A stretch of 22,995 nt of DNA from Saccoglossus kowalevskii (Eukaryota; Hemichordata; Enteropneusta; Harrimaniidae), in the NCBI RefSeq assembly GCF_000003605.2, contig NW_003138327.1, forward strand, positions 107,554-130,548, in the 5' to 3' direction. Every line of letters begins with the position of its first letter. The first letter of the stretch is position 1. Of this stretch, positions 1 to 9,780 are shown in pieces. Position numbers and translations under genes: made by a program. The notes beneath the pieces were generated by a model. It was given only the letters and a program-made list of their open reading frames with translations, was not told the DNA's origin and did not search any database.

Positions 1-168
1 TTTTAAATAAAATAAATAGAAAACGACATTAAATTACATATCAAGGGCTCAAAACACTTCTACACTGCATTCATTCATTGTTTCCACATCTTTTACAAAA
101 ATGGCCATAAGATGGCCATATTGAATTGAACAATTGCACTTCTGAATTAAAGTTGCAACAATACATAC

Positions 169-234
169 CAATTGTATATCAGTCTGGACTCCGGTATCAC
201 TGGTTTCTTTCCTTAGCTGCTCAGATAACTTTCT
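169..234 (-). CDS. CCSER: CCSER-family protein, coding exon 7 with TGVQTD motif (66 nt; gene continues off the left edge)
   Basis: 22 codons, phase 0 on both sides, from acceptor TTTGTGCTACAG to donor TTG|GTATGT. It encodes RKLSEQLRKETSDTGVQTDI plus QL, residues 780-801 of the assembled protein. The helix ends in a GVQTD motif where human CCSER1 and CCSER2 have STQTE and YTQTP. Motifs of the forms TQT and GIQVD are classic dynein light chain LC8 ligands, so an LC8 site is a reasonable inference. No in-frame stop follows before a good donor, and nothing exon-like appears in bases 1-168, so the C-terminus lies outside the window. Confidence 0.85.
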
Positions 235-866
235 CTGTAGCACAAACAGAAAACAATGACACTGCTATTATGCACAGATGAATGGAAAAGTTTACCTGAA
301 ATGTTGACAAAACTTGACACTGCTCTACTGAAAATCCTAAAGCCACGAACCACATACAGAAACTACCTCTCTCACTAAACCTGATAGAGGGCAGTACAAC
401 GTATATTCTCAGCTTAAAGGTGCAAAGCATACCAGACTTGAAAAGCACAAGTGCTACATATAAAAGCTGTCAAATTGTACCCAGATAGATTGTACCCTGA
501 TTTATACTGCTTAGAAAACAGTGGGCTACAGAAATTGACCCAGAACCTCAGGGTGCAAGACAAACATATGCTAAGCTCTGCACCTCCACTTAAAATCTAA
601 ATGAAATGATTAAATAAAATACTTTCATGCAAGTTTAAAATAGGAATACCCTGTATTTTATAGGCCATTGACATTTGTAAGCACAATTGCAAACAAACTT
701 TACAAGATGACAGTGATTACCAGAGTGTGTTAGATTTCGTATCATTAAAGTAAAAAATGTAAAATTACAGCAAAAAAATATATATTGGTTTGTGTCCTCA
801 TATTGGCTATCCTACGGCTTGGCAAATAATCACCAAATTACCCACAATTCCCAGTATAATACTTAC
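235..866 (-). other. Intron between coding exons 6 and 7 (632 bp)
   Basis: GT-AG, phase 0 (GTAAGT to GTGCTACAG). Ordinary AT-rich intron sequence; nothing else seen. Confidence 0.8.
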
Positions 867-977
867 CACCTGGTCTTGTAAATTCTTGATATGTTTGTCT
901 TTTTCATTTGTTAATTTTATCCAGTCTTTTTCCTGGCACTCTAACTGATATTTTTTGTATCTTAACTCTTGATTTTC
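867..977 (-). CDS. CCSER: CCSER-family protein, coding exon 6, coiled coil (111 nt)
   Basis: 37 codons, phase 0 on both sides. The acceptor is a T-run ending CCAG. The donor is read as GTG|GTAAGT; a CAG|GTGGTA alternative 3 nt earlier would drop one Val. It encodes a charged, uninterrupted helix beginning ENQELRYKKYQLECQEKD and ending LQDQV, with Glu/Lys-rich heptad-like spacing. This is the coiled coil that gives the family its name; the human proteins have a comparable LKEKDELISQLQEEL-type helix here. It probably mediates dimerisation or partner binding (inference). Confidence 0.88.
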
Positions 978-1475
978 CTGGAAAAAAAAAGTGTACAATT
1001 TTAATCTGAAATTATTTTATAAAATTTCCAGCAATGAGTTCTTACCATTGGTATTATGACATTATCTCTGCCAAGATCTAATAGAAGATAACTTCCATGC
1101 TTAGCATTTGAAAAAAGAAGATGATGACACAGCGTATGAACATGGGTAAATCAACTACATTGACAAGGTAATTGCTTTACAGTCAAATGATTGTTCAGCA
1201 ACTCAAATGTTTGCAGGACAATTTAATCGCAAGACATTTAAATCATTTAATCTTGTTGAACCAGAAAATGACAAAATTAAAATCATTGATCGTTATAAAT
1301 TAGGAAGACCAAATTCAAAAAATTCTCAATGGTACTTTGGAAGACAGCATTGCACATGATAAGATTGCAGCCTGGTTAGTGATTGGGCACACAAAATGTG
1401 AAACAGGTCGCTGTGTAAACTAAAATAATGAAGGAAATGTTATGTACTAATAGATGAATCTTTACACTGACTAAC
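978..1475 (-). other. Intron between coding exons 5 and 6 (498 bp)
   Basis: GT-AG, phase 0 (GTTAGT to TTTTCCAG). No repeats or other features noticed. Confidence 0.8.
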
Positions 1476-1574
1476 CTGAAAAAGTATATCTACATTGTAT
1501 CCAGGTGGTAATTTCTTTCCTTCTGGACTGGTAGGTTCACTGCCATATGGGCTACTGGTGGCACTTGACATAGC
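1476..1574 (-). CDS. CCSER: CCSER-family protein, coding exon 5 (99 nt)
   Basis: 33 codons, phase 0 on both sides, between acceptor TATTCCTGCAG and donor TTTCAG|GTTAGT. It encodes a Ser/Thr/Pro-rich linker (AMSSATSSPYGSEPTSPEGK) ending in NVDILFQ, which begins the C-terminal helix. SP and TSP sites suggest proline-directed phosphorylation (inference). Vertebrate family members have a similar Ser/Pro linker between the VKTxLL helix and the coiled coil. Like the microexon it could be skipped without a frameshift. Confidence 0.85.
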
Positions 1575-3037
1575 CTGCAGGAATATAATAACATTGTTCA
1601 TTAATCTATCACTGAAATGCTGCAATAAAGCAACATTCTAAAAGGTAATAGATTAATTAATAGAGATCTTTATGGTTTGGATATGTTTTCTACATTTCAT
1701 CTGTTTCAGACATTGAGTATGTTCTATACTTATGTTAGTCCTATTCTTAGTTACTGTCAAATAATTTATTTTCGCTAATTAATAAAATTTTTGCTGAAAA
1801 GACATTTTGGGTATTTTGTATGGAATTTATTTTCACTGATTTTTTTTACAAGTTGAATGTAAAATAAGGAAAAAAAGGTATATTCGCTGGATTTTATTTT
1901 CACTTAATCATTCCTTTAGCGATAATAGCAAAAATTAATTCCAAGCGAAAATTAAGTATTTTACAGTAGTTGACCCATATTATGAATTATTCTACAGCAC
2001 AGTAAAATCTATACTAAAAAAGGGTAAATTATTCACTGGGTTTTAATTTTGCTTATTTCGCTGACTTGGAAAAATATATAAAATTCAGCATAGGACATAT
2101 TATCTAAATGATAAAACCGTGAATTTAAAACCCCCTGAATATGCCTGAAATGGTAAATCAGCGAAATTTAAACCCAGTGAAAATTAGTCATTTTAGGTAA
2201 TATTGAACAAATGTCAATCATTTCAAGTTGCTATAAAATACTTCATTTTATTTGGAATAAAGACACTTGGCTTTTATTATATAAAGTTTACTCTCACTAA
2301 GTTGTGATGAGGTGAATGTACAATATAGGAAAAAAAGGTATTTTCACTGGATTTTATTTTCACTGATCTATCCATTCGCTGAAAATATATTTCAAGTGAA
2401 AATACGGTATTCTACAGTATATGAATTTGTTTTCGACCTAGTTCCATATGACACTAATCAAAAGTTCTGGATTTATTGTATTTTATTCTACTAGAAGCAC
2501 ATCTTCAATGAAGACACATATACTGTATTTTCTTTATTTGAAGCGCATATCCAACAGAGGCATTTTAGGTGGCACTTTACATTCCCCAAACTCTCACTAA
2601 TTATTTATCAGTGTCAAAAATTAATACACAATTTAACAGTTAATTAACAGTAAATTGGTGATTTTCCGTTCAACTGCGAGATCTTGCATATTGTGTGAAA
2701 GACTGAACATCTGCCGCAAAAAACGAACGATTTGATTTTGATCTCAAAGTCAAAAGACTGATATTTGACAGGGAAATATTGGGTTCAGATACCCTTACAT
2801 CAAAATTGATCATTATCAAATGTGTACAACACATTATTATTGTCAAGCATAGAAATATTCCCCGAAATACTTTCACGTTCGAATCCAGCGCTATGTTTGA
2901 CACCACTACAAAGCTATTGTTTATTCTGTTTTACGTTCGATTACACGGGATCTCGCAGTGATCAGAAAATGGTTTATTGTAATGGTTGACATTTTAAAAC
3001 CTGTGTACAAAAGATGCACCAAAAACCAGATGTTTAC
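1575..3037 (-). other. Intron between coding exons 4 and 5 (1,463 bp)
   Basis: GT-AG, phase 0 (GTAAAC to CCTGCAG). Most of it (about 1750-2530) is occupied by diverged foldback-type repeats. From 2530 to 3037 there is AT-rich sequence with nothing I can name. Confidence 0.8.
1750..2430. repeat. Cluster of diverged foldback (MITE-like) repeats with a TTTTCRCTGGATTTTATTTTCRCT core
   Basis: Two direct copies are plain: 1857-1970 and 2314-2421 both read AATGTA-AATA-AGGAAAAAAAGGTAT, then TTCGCTGGATTTTATTTTCA or TTCACTGGATTTTATTTTCA, and end in a -TATTYTACAGTA tail. Between them lies an inverted pair: TTCACTGGGTTTTAATTTTG...TTCGCTGA at about 2032-2064, against its complement TCAGCGAAATTTAAACCCAG...TGAAAAT at about 2158-2183. 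A further partial copy is near 1770-1850. The arrangement suggests short nonautonomous DNA elements nested in one another; no transposase is present. Confidence 0.6.
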
Positions 3038-3073
3038 CTTTAAAACTGGGTCAAATGGAGACATGGTATCAGC
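3038..3073 (-). CDS. CCSER: CCSER-family protein, 36-nt microexon (coding exon 4)
   Basis: This exon is only 12 codons (ADTMSPFDPVLK). It is flanked by a long pyrimidine tract ending TTTTTTTCAG and by donor AAAG|GTAAAC, with phase 0 on both sides. It is supported by splice-site strength, by phase agreement with both neighbours, and by content: the join LKRMLQN-ADTMSPF resembles the LQES-ADMSP stretch that follows the conserved helix in human CCSER1. Because both ends are phase 0, skipping it would keep the frame, so it could be alternatively spliced. It is far too short for ordinary ORF finding. Confidence 0.8.
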
Positions 3074-3529
3074 CTGAAAAAAAAAAAAATCATTCATTCA
3101 GTATATTATTTAATTATAGATTAAATTTTCAATTGACACTGCTGATCAACTAAATAGATACATCTTTGAAAAGTAACATTAGTGTTTGGTATTATATCAT
3201 CATAGTGTAGTGTTTTTATGAGTCCTATTCACATACATGTACATTGCATAAATGAAATTTTAACACATATTATACAGCAACTGTGCCTCTTCAATTTAAT
3301 TTTATATTATAAAGTAACCTCTCTGAATTGGAAATACAAGACCAACAGGTTTTGATCTGATATGTCATAACCATACGGCAGATACTAACTACTATAGCAC
3401 TGAGATGAATACTGTTCAGATTCTAATCCAGAATGCATGATTGAGCGGTTCACACCAATTTCTCACAACCAAAATTTGTTGGAGTGTGTGCAATTTTTAT
3501 GCATTTTTTCCCAGGGTAGTAATTTTAAG

Positions 3530-3770
3530 GAATGTCAATCACACTCTCAGAAAGCCACCAACGAGCATCACACAGCAGGCTCTAACCTGGAACCCACAGG
3601 GCAAACGAAAGAAGGGAAGGCCTAAGAACAGCTGGAGAAGGGACACTGAGGCAGAGATGAGGAACATCAGTAACAGCTGGCACAACCTGAGAAGGAAGGC
3701 CCAGAGACGAGTACAGTGGAAGATGATCATTGGTGACCTATGCTCCGACTGGGGCAAAGGGCCCAAGTAA
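3530..3770 (+). mobile_element. Truncated non-LTR retrotransposon, C-terminal end of the endonuclease-reverse transcriptase ORF
   Basis: The plus-strand frame ending in TAA at 3768-3770 encodes HTLRKPPTSITQQALTWNPQ, then GKRKKGRPKNSWRRDTEAEM, and ends KWMIIGDLCS-like (WKMIIGDLCSDWGKGPK). The pattern P-Q-G-K-R-K-[KR]-G-R-P-K-x-[ST]-W-R-R followed by a Glu-rich helix and a W-x4-A/D-L-C-S tail is the familiar C-terminus of metazoan LINE endonuclease-reverse transcriptase proteins. Only this tail survives: no RT palm motif is present upstream and the 5' part is missing, as in typical 5'-truncated LINE copies. It sits antisense within an intron of the CCSER homologue. The left border is approximate; the LINE clade cannot be set from this tail. 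Confidence 0.75.
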
Positions 3771-5529
3771 TCACACAGTATTTGCAAGTATATGCACATT
3801 TTGTGACCTTTTTCAACTGTAAATTTTGTATTTCCAATCAGAAATCATTGCTTTCTGATCTGGAAAACTGAACATGATGAGCATCCCCCCCAACAATGTG
3901 TTATGATATGTTATTTACATAATTATGTACCAACTCTTCCCAAAGTGCTGAACATTTTCAGAAATATATATTTTTCAAAATGATTGAGAATGTAAACAAT
4001 GTAATTGTAAGCACAGAGACCCTAACTGACAGGAACGCCATGTAAACATTCACACAGATCAAAAAGGTTGAAAATTATCCCATACATAATTAGGCTATAT
4101 TTAATATATTTATGAACTCTATTTAATTTCACATCACCCTTCAAGTACCAAATTGAAGGAAACATCAATCCAAACAACATAATGACCCCTGAAAAAAAAG
4201 CTCCACAAATGTAGGAGAATGCAATTTACAGTTGTTTTTATATCACTTTTCATTCTCTAGATATTCAACTTATCATCTGTATTATGTAGTCAGCCATCTT
4301 GATTCTCAAGCAAAGGATTATGGGTAAAGTATGACATCATAGAATCTGTTGTCAGAAATTGAGAAAATGATTTCATCTATAACTTCAAAAGTTTAACTTC
4401 AAATTGGCTGAAAGTTTAGAGATTGGTAGCATACATGTACTGGTGCCATCCATGTTTATAAAATAGTTGTCATGGACACGGAACTAAAAATATTTATTTT
4501 TATGTTTTTCTACCTAATTCTCAAATTTCCTTATATTGTTTACAATTTACCAATGTGAGTAGGTTATATAGGTGATATATCACATGTTGACCACAATTCA
4601 GTATGAACACATTCTGACATTTTCTGAAAATGGCTGATTTCAAAGAATGCATTTTAAAAGTAAATTAAATGTTTTATCAAAATTTTAGTAAGATCTATTT
4701 ACCTTGATTTCACGACATGATGAATTTCAAAGAAGCAACATCTGTAACTTCTCTGATTTTTTATTTTTAATATCAACTGAAAAGATGGCAGGTTGCTTAC
4801 AGGTCTCCAGAGGATGATGCCCTTTATTGAAATCCAGATTTGTCAAGAGAACCAAAGAGATTATGGTAGAAGCTGACAACTTACCCGGGCCCCGGGCGGA
4901 ATGCCAAAAAAAAATTTCTATTTTGAGAAGCTACAAGCTTTTCCTGAATGCCTCTCACTCTAATTTCATTTCTCATTCCCCATAACAGTGTGTGTTGTGC
5001 ATCATAATTTTATACAGTCTCCATCACATGACCAAAATAGCGACTACTTGACCGTTAGTTTTCACACCGCTTCTCATAACAATGTCAATTTGTCAATGCA
5101 CAATTGTGTCTAAACCAATATTTGAGTAAGATTTGGTCACATTTATGTGGTTATATTTGAACAAACAAAATCACAGGTATTGCGAAGCAATTATAATAGC
5201 ACTTTTTAAAAGGTGAAACAAGTACTGAAACAGCTTTCATGATGATAACAGATGAAATGTGCTTTACCGGTACTCACACAATAAACTGCAATTGTTTCCT
5301 ATGGCATTAACTTGGTTGTAATCTTTTTTTTTTTTTCATATTTTAAAAACCTGATCGTGTTTAAATTATGTCGTTGGTAACGTTTAATATAGATTGTTGA
5401 TCTAAAATGAATGACTTTCATCATTTTCATCTAAGCTTCACATTGAATATCCTCTAGTTCATACAATGTTTGTAGTGCAGTTTACTTTGTTGCACCACTT
5501 AAAATACAATCTGTATATTTACTGTTGAT

Positions 5530-5757
5530 ATGCAAATGAGTAAAAAGGTCCTATCCGTGTAGTATTCCACTGGATACTTTTATCCCTTATGCAGTTAAGT
5601 CCATGGAAAATTACAGCAGGCAGGATTAATACTTGTGTATTTCGTAATGAATATGAAGAAATCAGGAAATTGGTTTAGAAATGTCAATCTAGAAGTTTGC
5701 AATAATGTTTCTGACAATATGCAAATTAATATGTTAATCAATGACTGATATGCAAAT
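5530..5757 (+). promoter_or_regulatory. Cluster of three octamer (POU) motifs
   Basis: ATGCAAAT occurs exactly at 5530-5537, 5719-5726 and 5750-5757, the first and third in the same GATATGCAAATGA context. This is the recognition sequence of POU-domain factors. It lies in the intron next to the exon with the conserved helix. Regulatory function is inference. Confidence 0.3.
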
Positions 5758-5987
5758 GATATGAGCTGGTTGTAGGGTGTGATGTATTTGAAATATGTAT
5801 TCTTTGATGTTGATATTATAAATAAAAAATGTTTAAACATGAATTGAATGGAATGCTGGGTTAAGCAATCGCTGAACGCAATTTAAAGTAGGCCACCACG
5901 ATTCAGCAATTGTGGATGACATGGTTAATTACAACATTGCTCAAAATTTCACATTATATGCCTCCCCACATTTAATCTACTACTCAC

Positions 5988-6183
5988 ATTCTGTAGCATT
6001 CGTTTTAGTCTTAAGAGCATGGTCTTGACTCCAGTGACATCACCTACTAGCTGTCTGTAGGAATGGGTATCAATTTCCACAGCGTCTGCATCGTCTAGCG
6101 GCATTGACATATGACGCGGAGGGCGAAATGAACTGGGAGTACTGTAACTACGTCCTCTGGCAGCCAGATGTAGCTGTTTAAAC
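5988..6183 (-). CDS. CCSER: CCSER-family protein, coding exon 3 with the conserved VKTMLLRLKR helix (196 nt)
   Basis: Acceptor TTTACCTAG and donor AAT|GTGAGT bound the exon, which enters in phase 2 and leaves in phase 0. It encodes about residues 632-697: a basic and Ser/Pro-rich part (RGRSYSTPSSFRPPRH), then DTHSYRQLVGDVTGVKTM followed by LLRLKRMLQN. This last stretch is the strongest family signature in the window. Both human paralogues carry a D(C)TAVKTxLLKxKRxL helix at the corresponding place. The Leu/Met spacing suits an amphipathic or coiled-coil helix. Its precise molecular function is not established as far as I know. Confidence 0.93.
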
Positions 6184-7452
6184 CTAGGTAAAGGAAAATA
6201 TAACAAAATCAGTGTTTAGTAAAAAAAAAGTGTAAGATTTAACGTTTCCAAAAATGAGCAACTTGGAATTGTAATTTAATGATTAAGCTAAATCAGTACA
6301 GAAGTTTCAGAGAAACAAGAACAGTGTGATTAATAAAACAATAACAAGTCAGCTTCATGCTCCAACTACCAGGTAGCTCAGCGACAATGAGTTAAAACTC
6401 GATAAAACATTAAAAAACATATCAAAAAACATTTTGAATACAAATACATGTAGGCATTACATTGTTTTGATGAAACATTCAGAATACTTGGTGAGTAATA
6501 ATTAGGTAAAAAAAAATAGTAAAACAATAAAGTGGATATAAATCAAAATATTTAAATTCAGTCAATTATATTTTTGTTTGTACATGTACCGGGTATGTCT
6601 TAATCATGAAATTAAAAGATATGGCATATACATCGTCGCAATCGCACCCAAAGACAAAAAAATGTTGTGGAGGGGGCAGACATGTAATGGAGGGGGCATA
6701 TATATACATTTACATGTCATACTAACTCAAAAATATTTACATGTACAACGTATGATGGCCTCCAATACTGCCAGATACCAGCATAGGGGCAGAGATCCTA
6801 AATATCTAGCACTAGTCATTTTACATACATGTATATAATTTTGCATAATTACATATAATTGTTTATGGTGATGTAAACACATTTGCATTTTTCTTTTCAA
6901 TTCCTTTTCTTCCATTGTAATGGACAAGGTGTGAAAAGTTAACTGGGTAATCATGGTAACAATATTCCTTACCGCAGTTAATTTGAATTTACATTATAAT
7001 GTAGCTACTTAACGAGGTTACAACATTGTAATCACACAGAAGACGCATTAAAAATCAGCTACGTTTAATTGTAACCCGAATAATGTACATTTCCTCAGAG
7101 GTAAAGGGAAAAGAAAATACAACCTTGTGAGAGAAAAGAGATTATTAGAACCTTATTCATGAACGTCACACTGATTGTACTGATAGAAATACTGTATTTC
7201 TAAAGATGCAATAAATATTATTATTATGATGCAGTATATAATAAATAACATTTTTTCTGTTTATAAGCGCTTCTATTAGAGTAAATACAGTAGCAACCTG
7301 GGCAATATTTTCCTCTAATTAATGCAGAATATTCTCCACTTCAAGAAGTACATGTATCTGTTAATAGTCAGTCCCAATTCTAGCTGATTCCTGATATAAC
7401 CCAAAATCCAATATGGTGGAAACGCATTTTTGCCCTAGTCATACACTCTTAC
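6184..7452 (-). other. Intron between coding exons 2 and 3 (1,269 bp)
   Basis: GT-AG, phase 2 (GTAAGAG to TTTACCTAG). Contents are AT-rich sequence with five TACATGTA palindromes between 6445 and 7356. A copy of the dispersed CTATTAGA/AGCGC motif lies near 7266-7285. No gene or RNA seen. Confidence 0.8.
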
Positions 7453-7596
7453 CTTTGGGTATATTTATCATTTCCCATTAACGTATTCAATTCATCCAAT
7501 GTGTCATTACTGGATACAAGCTCTTCCTTTTTCTTGGTTATCCGGGGTAAGGATCCATAAGTTCCTGTCTCTTTCTTCTTTTTTCTCAATGACCCT
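7453..7596 (-). CDS. CCSER: CCSER-family protein, coding exon 2 (144 nt)
   Basis: The exon is bounded by acceptor CACATTTCAG and donor AAAG|GTAAGAG. It enters and leaves in phase 2, matching the donor of the first coding exon and the acceptor of the next. It completes residue 584 and encodes up to about residue 631: a Lys-rich start (RKKKKETGTYGSLPRITKKK) followed by an acidic, helix-compatible part (DTLDELNTLMGNDKYTQ). Its place between the acidic DDLM block and the conserved VKTxLL helix is where vertebrate CCSER proteins have a variable linker. I cannot assign a role to this segment; the support is splice sites plus an open, phase-matched frame. Confidence 0.85.
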
Positions 7597-9030
7597 CTGA
7601 AATGTGAACAAATCGAAAGACATTTATGAATTAACCAAGTACAACCGCTGTGGCTTCAAGATCTGCAAATGGATTATGTGTCTGTTAATTGATCTGAATA
7701 ACAATTAAATTAATCTAATTTCATTGGGTTATAAATAGTTCCATGAATACATTAAACCTAGAAATAGCTAATTGTCATAAAGTTATCTGAAAGTATCAAG
7801 AATGTATTTAAGCAATTCTGCAGCAAATTATACGGTTTGAAATGAATTAAGACTGGGGATAGAGCTTATGTGTAACACGTACATCCAAATACAATTAATT
7901 TGTGTGTGAATTCTGACTTTTTGAAATTCAATATAATACAATGACTTTACAATAATGAAAATATAACCTTTAAAAGCAAAACACTGAAACAACTTGTTTT
8001 ATTTTTTAACATTTTTTTTGATCACAATATTTGCTGAATATGCAGATTAGTGTATTTTACCACACATTGTAGCCATATTATTATCGATAGTGAGCTCATA
8101 GCAACAATCACTATACTAGGGGTAATCAAGACAGTTCCAGGTCTGTGGTACCAATAACTCAAACAGCTAGTGCTAATAATTAACATATACCCCCGGTATT
8201 CATAATATTTGGCTCAAATCTCCTCAATTAGTAACAGCCATGGAACAAATTATTTGAATCAGTCACAGCAAATTAATAATATGTACATGCTCCAATAAAA
8301 ACACACATCATCAACCAAGGTGCCAAAAATGTTATGCATATTTGTATGACACTGAGAGCACACAAAATAGACTAATTTTAATGTACAACAACCCAATCAG
8401 AACTAAATCAATTTTCTACATTCAACTTTCATACTATAAAACCAGAATCATTTCAGATTCCTAGATAGCAGTACAGACATGCTTTTGTGATTTGAACAGC
8501 TGTTACAACATGCCATATCTAAATATGTAAGTAAATAAAAATTAGAACATGAAAATATTCTTGATTAACACAGAATTATAATTTATTTTTAATACATTTT
8601 TTATCTGCCATGTACAGAAGGAATGTAAGCCTTCACTATGGTATCTACATTCAACTCGATAGCCATCTAAGCACTAAGGGAAATTAAAACTGGAGAAGCA
8701 AAGTGTATTTTTTATTCTTTAGTGATTAAATATTATGTTACAATGTAAGCATCAATCACCAAGACAAGAATAATACATGCATGCATGCATAGTATCTTGA
8801 TAAATATACAGATTTAATTAAACCGCTTTTAAGAATGTTGACGTCAAAATATGAATTCAATTTCACTTTGATGAAAAACCAGATAAACTGCAATGTGGTT
8901 ATGGGGAGATTAAGATTGGATTCATTTCACCAACTCTGGTTAAAGCCTCAGGTATATGTATGATTAGATATGAAATAAGAGACTTTTAGAATTTAGATTT
9001 CAACAACGTACAAATTAGTGTACATATATG

Positions 9031-9097
9031 TACATGTTACATAATAATACCTAACATTGTGATACATTGTATCACAGGTATTATTATGTGCACATGG
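9031..9097. repeat. Long near-perfect palindrome (hairpin)
   Basis: ACATAATAATACCT (9039-9052) is perfectly complementary to AGGTATTATTATGT (9076-9089). Inside it, GTGATAC (9059-9065) pairs with GTATCAC (9069-9075) around a 3-base ATT loop, with a 6-base one-sided bulge (9053-9058). Outside, CATGT pairs with ACATG. In total about 26 base pairs. It may be a foldback element, or a transcribed hairpin. Confidence 0.7.
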
Positions 9098-9489
9098 AAC
9101 AACCACTAAACTATGATTGTCTAATTAAAACTCCTGACTCTTGTAAATTATATTATTTTTAAACTAGAAGAAAATTTGAAAGCGAAAACCTCTGCCATAG
9201 ATGCTAAGTACATACATGTATCCTCGTTAATAACTCTATTTATTGTATTAACATGTATTCTTCTGTCAAAACACATTTATCAAACTCACATAAGCTTCTA
9301 GATTTTTTTGAAAAAGTAAGACCAAATTGAGTCTTGAATTTTCACTCAACCAATCAGAAATACAACCCTATCTGGCAATGGTGAAGAATTTTATAAAAAT
9401 ATATTATCTCCATTGCAACTGGATCCACATCTCTAAAATCTAATAAAATTAAAAACTTGTGTCTTTCTAAAACTTTCATGAGAATACAT

Positions 9490-9780
9490 CTATCCTCAGG
9501 GGCGGAGCTACGTCACAAAACGTTCCACACACCACTGTATGGGCTATGTGCTCTGGAGGAATGCGGAACGCCGAGCGAAGAACCGGTGAAAATTCAAGAA
9601 AACAACAGGAACTCAACTTTGAAGTAATCCTGAACAATCAAATTTATATGCATTACACATGCAGAGTTAATCTTGTTATACTGTTCAGGGGAGTCTTTCG
9701 GCCTTTGTTTTCACCGTGATGGTTGCCAAGCGGTGAAAATACCTTGATGTCCTCCCCCGAGAATAACCAAGTTATACATA
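9490..9780. other. CpG-raised intronic patch, unidentified
   Basis: GC and CpG content are clearly above the surroundings (GGGGCGGAGCTACGTCAC, GCGGAACGCCGAGCGAAG, AAGCGGTGAAAA). CGGTGAAAA occurs twice and its complement TTTTCACCG once. It looks like part of a dispersed repeat or a regulatory patch; I recognise no gene. Confidence 0.3.

Larger units (their letters stand above)
3074..5987 (-). other. Intron between coding exons 3 and 4 (2,914 bp)
   Basis: GT-AG, phase 0 (GTGAGT to TTTTTCAG). It contains a dead retrotransposon fragment on the opposite strand (3530-3770), a short GC-rich palindrome (4885-4899) and three octamer motifs (5530-5757). Otherwise AT-rich unremarkable sequence. Confidence 0.8.

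Noticed and set aside
2883-2896. GTTCGAATCC, a tRNA B-box sequence
   Set aside because: No A box and no cloverleaf-forming sequence upstream within tRNA distance.
4885-4899. GC-rich palindrome CCCGGGCCCCGGGC as a possible extra CCSER exon (minus strand reads CCCGG|GTAAGT)
   Set aside because: There is no usable splice acceptor or open frame upstream, and the neighbouring exons already join in phase 0 without it.
6371-6382. TAGCTCAGCGA, an A-box-like sequence
   Set aside because: No B box follows in the next 80 bases.
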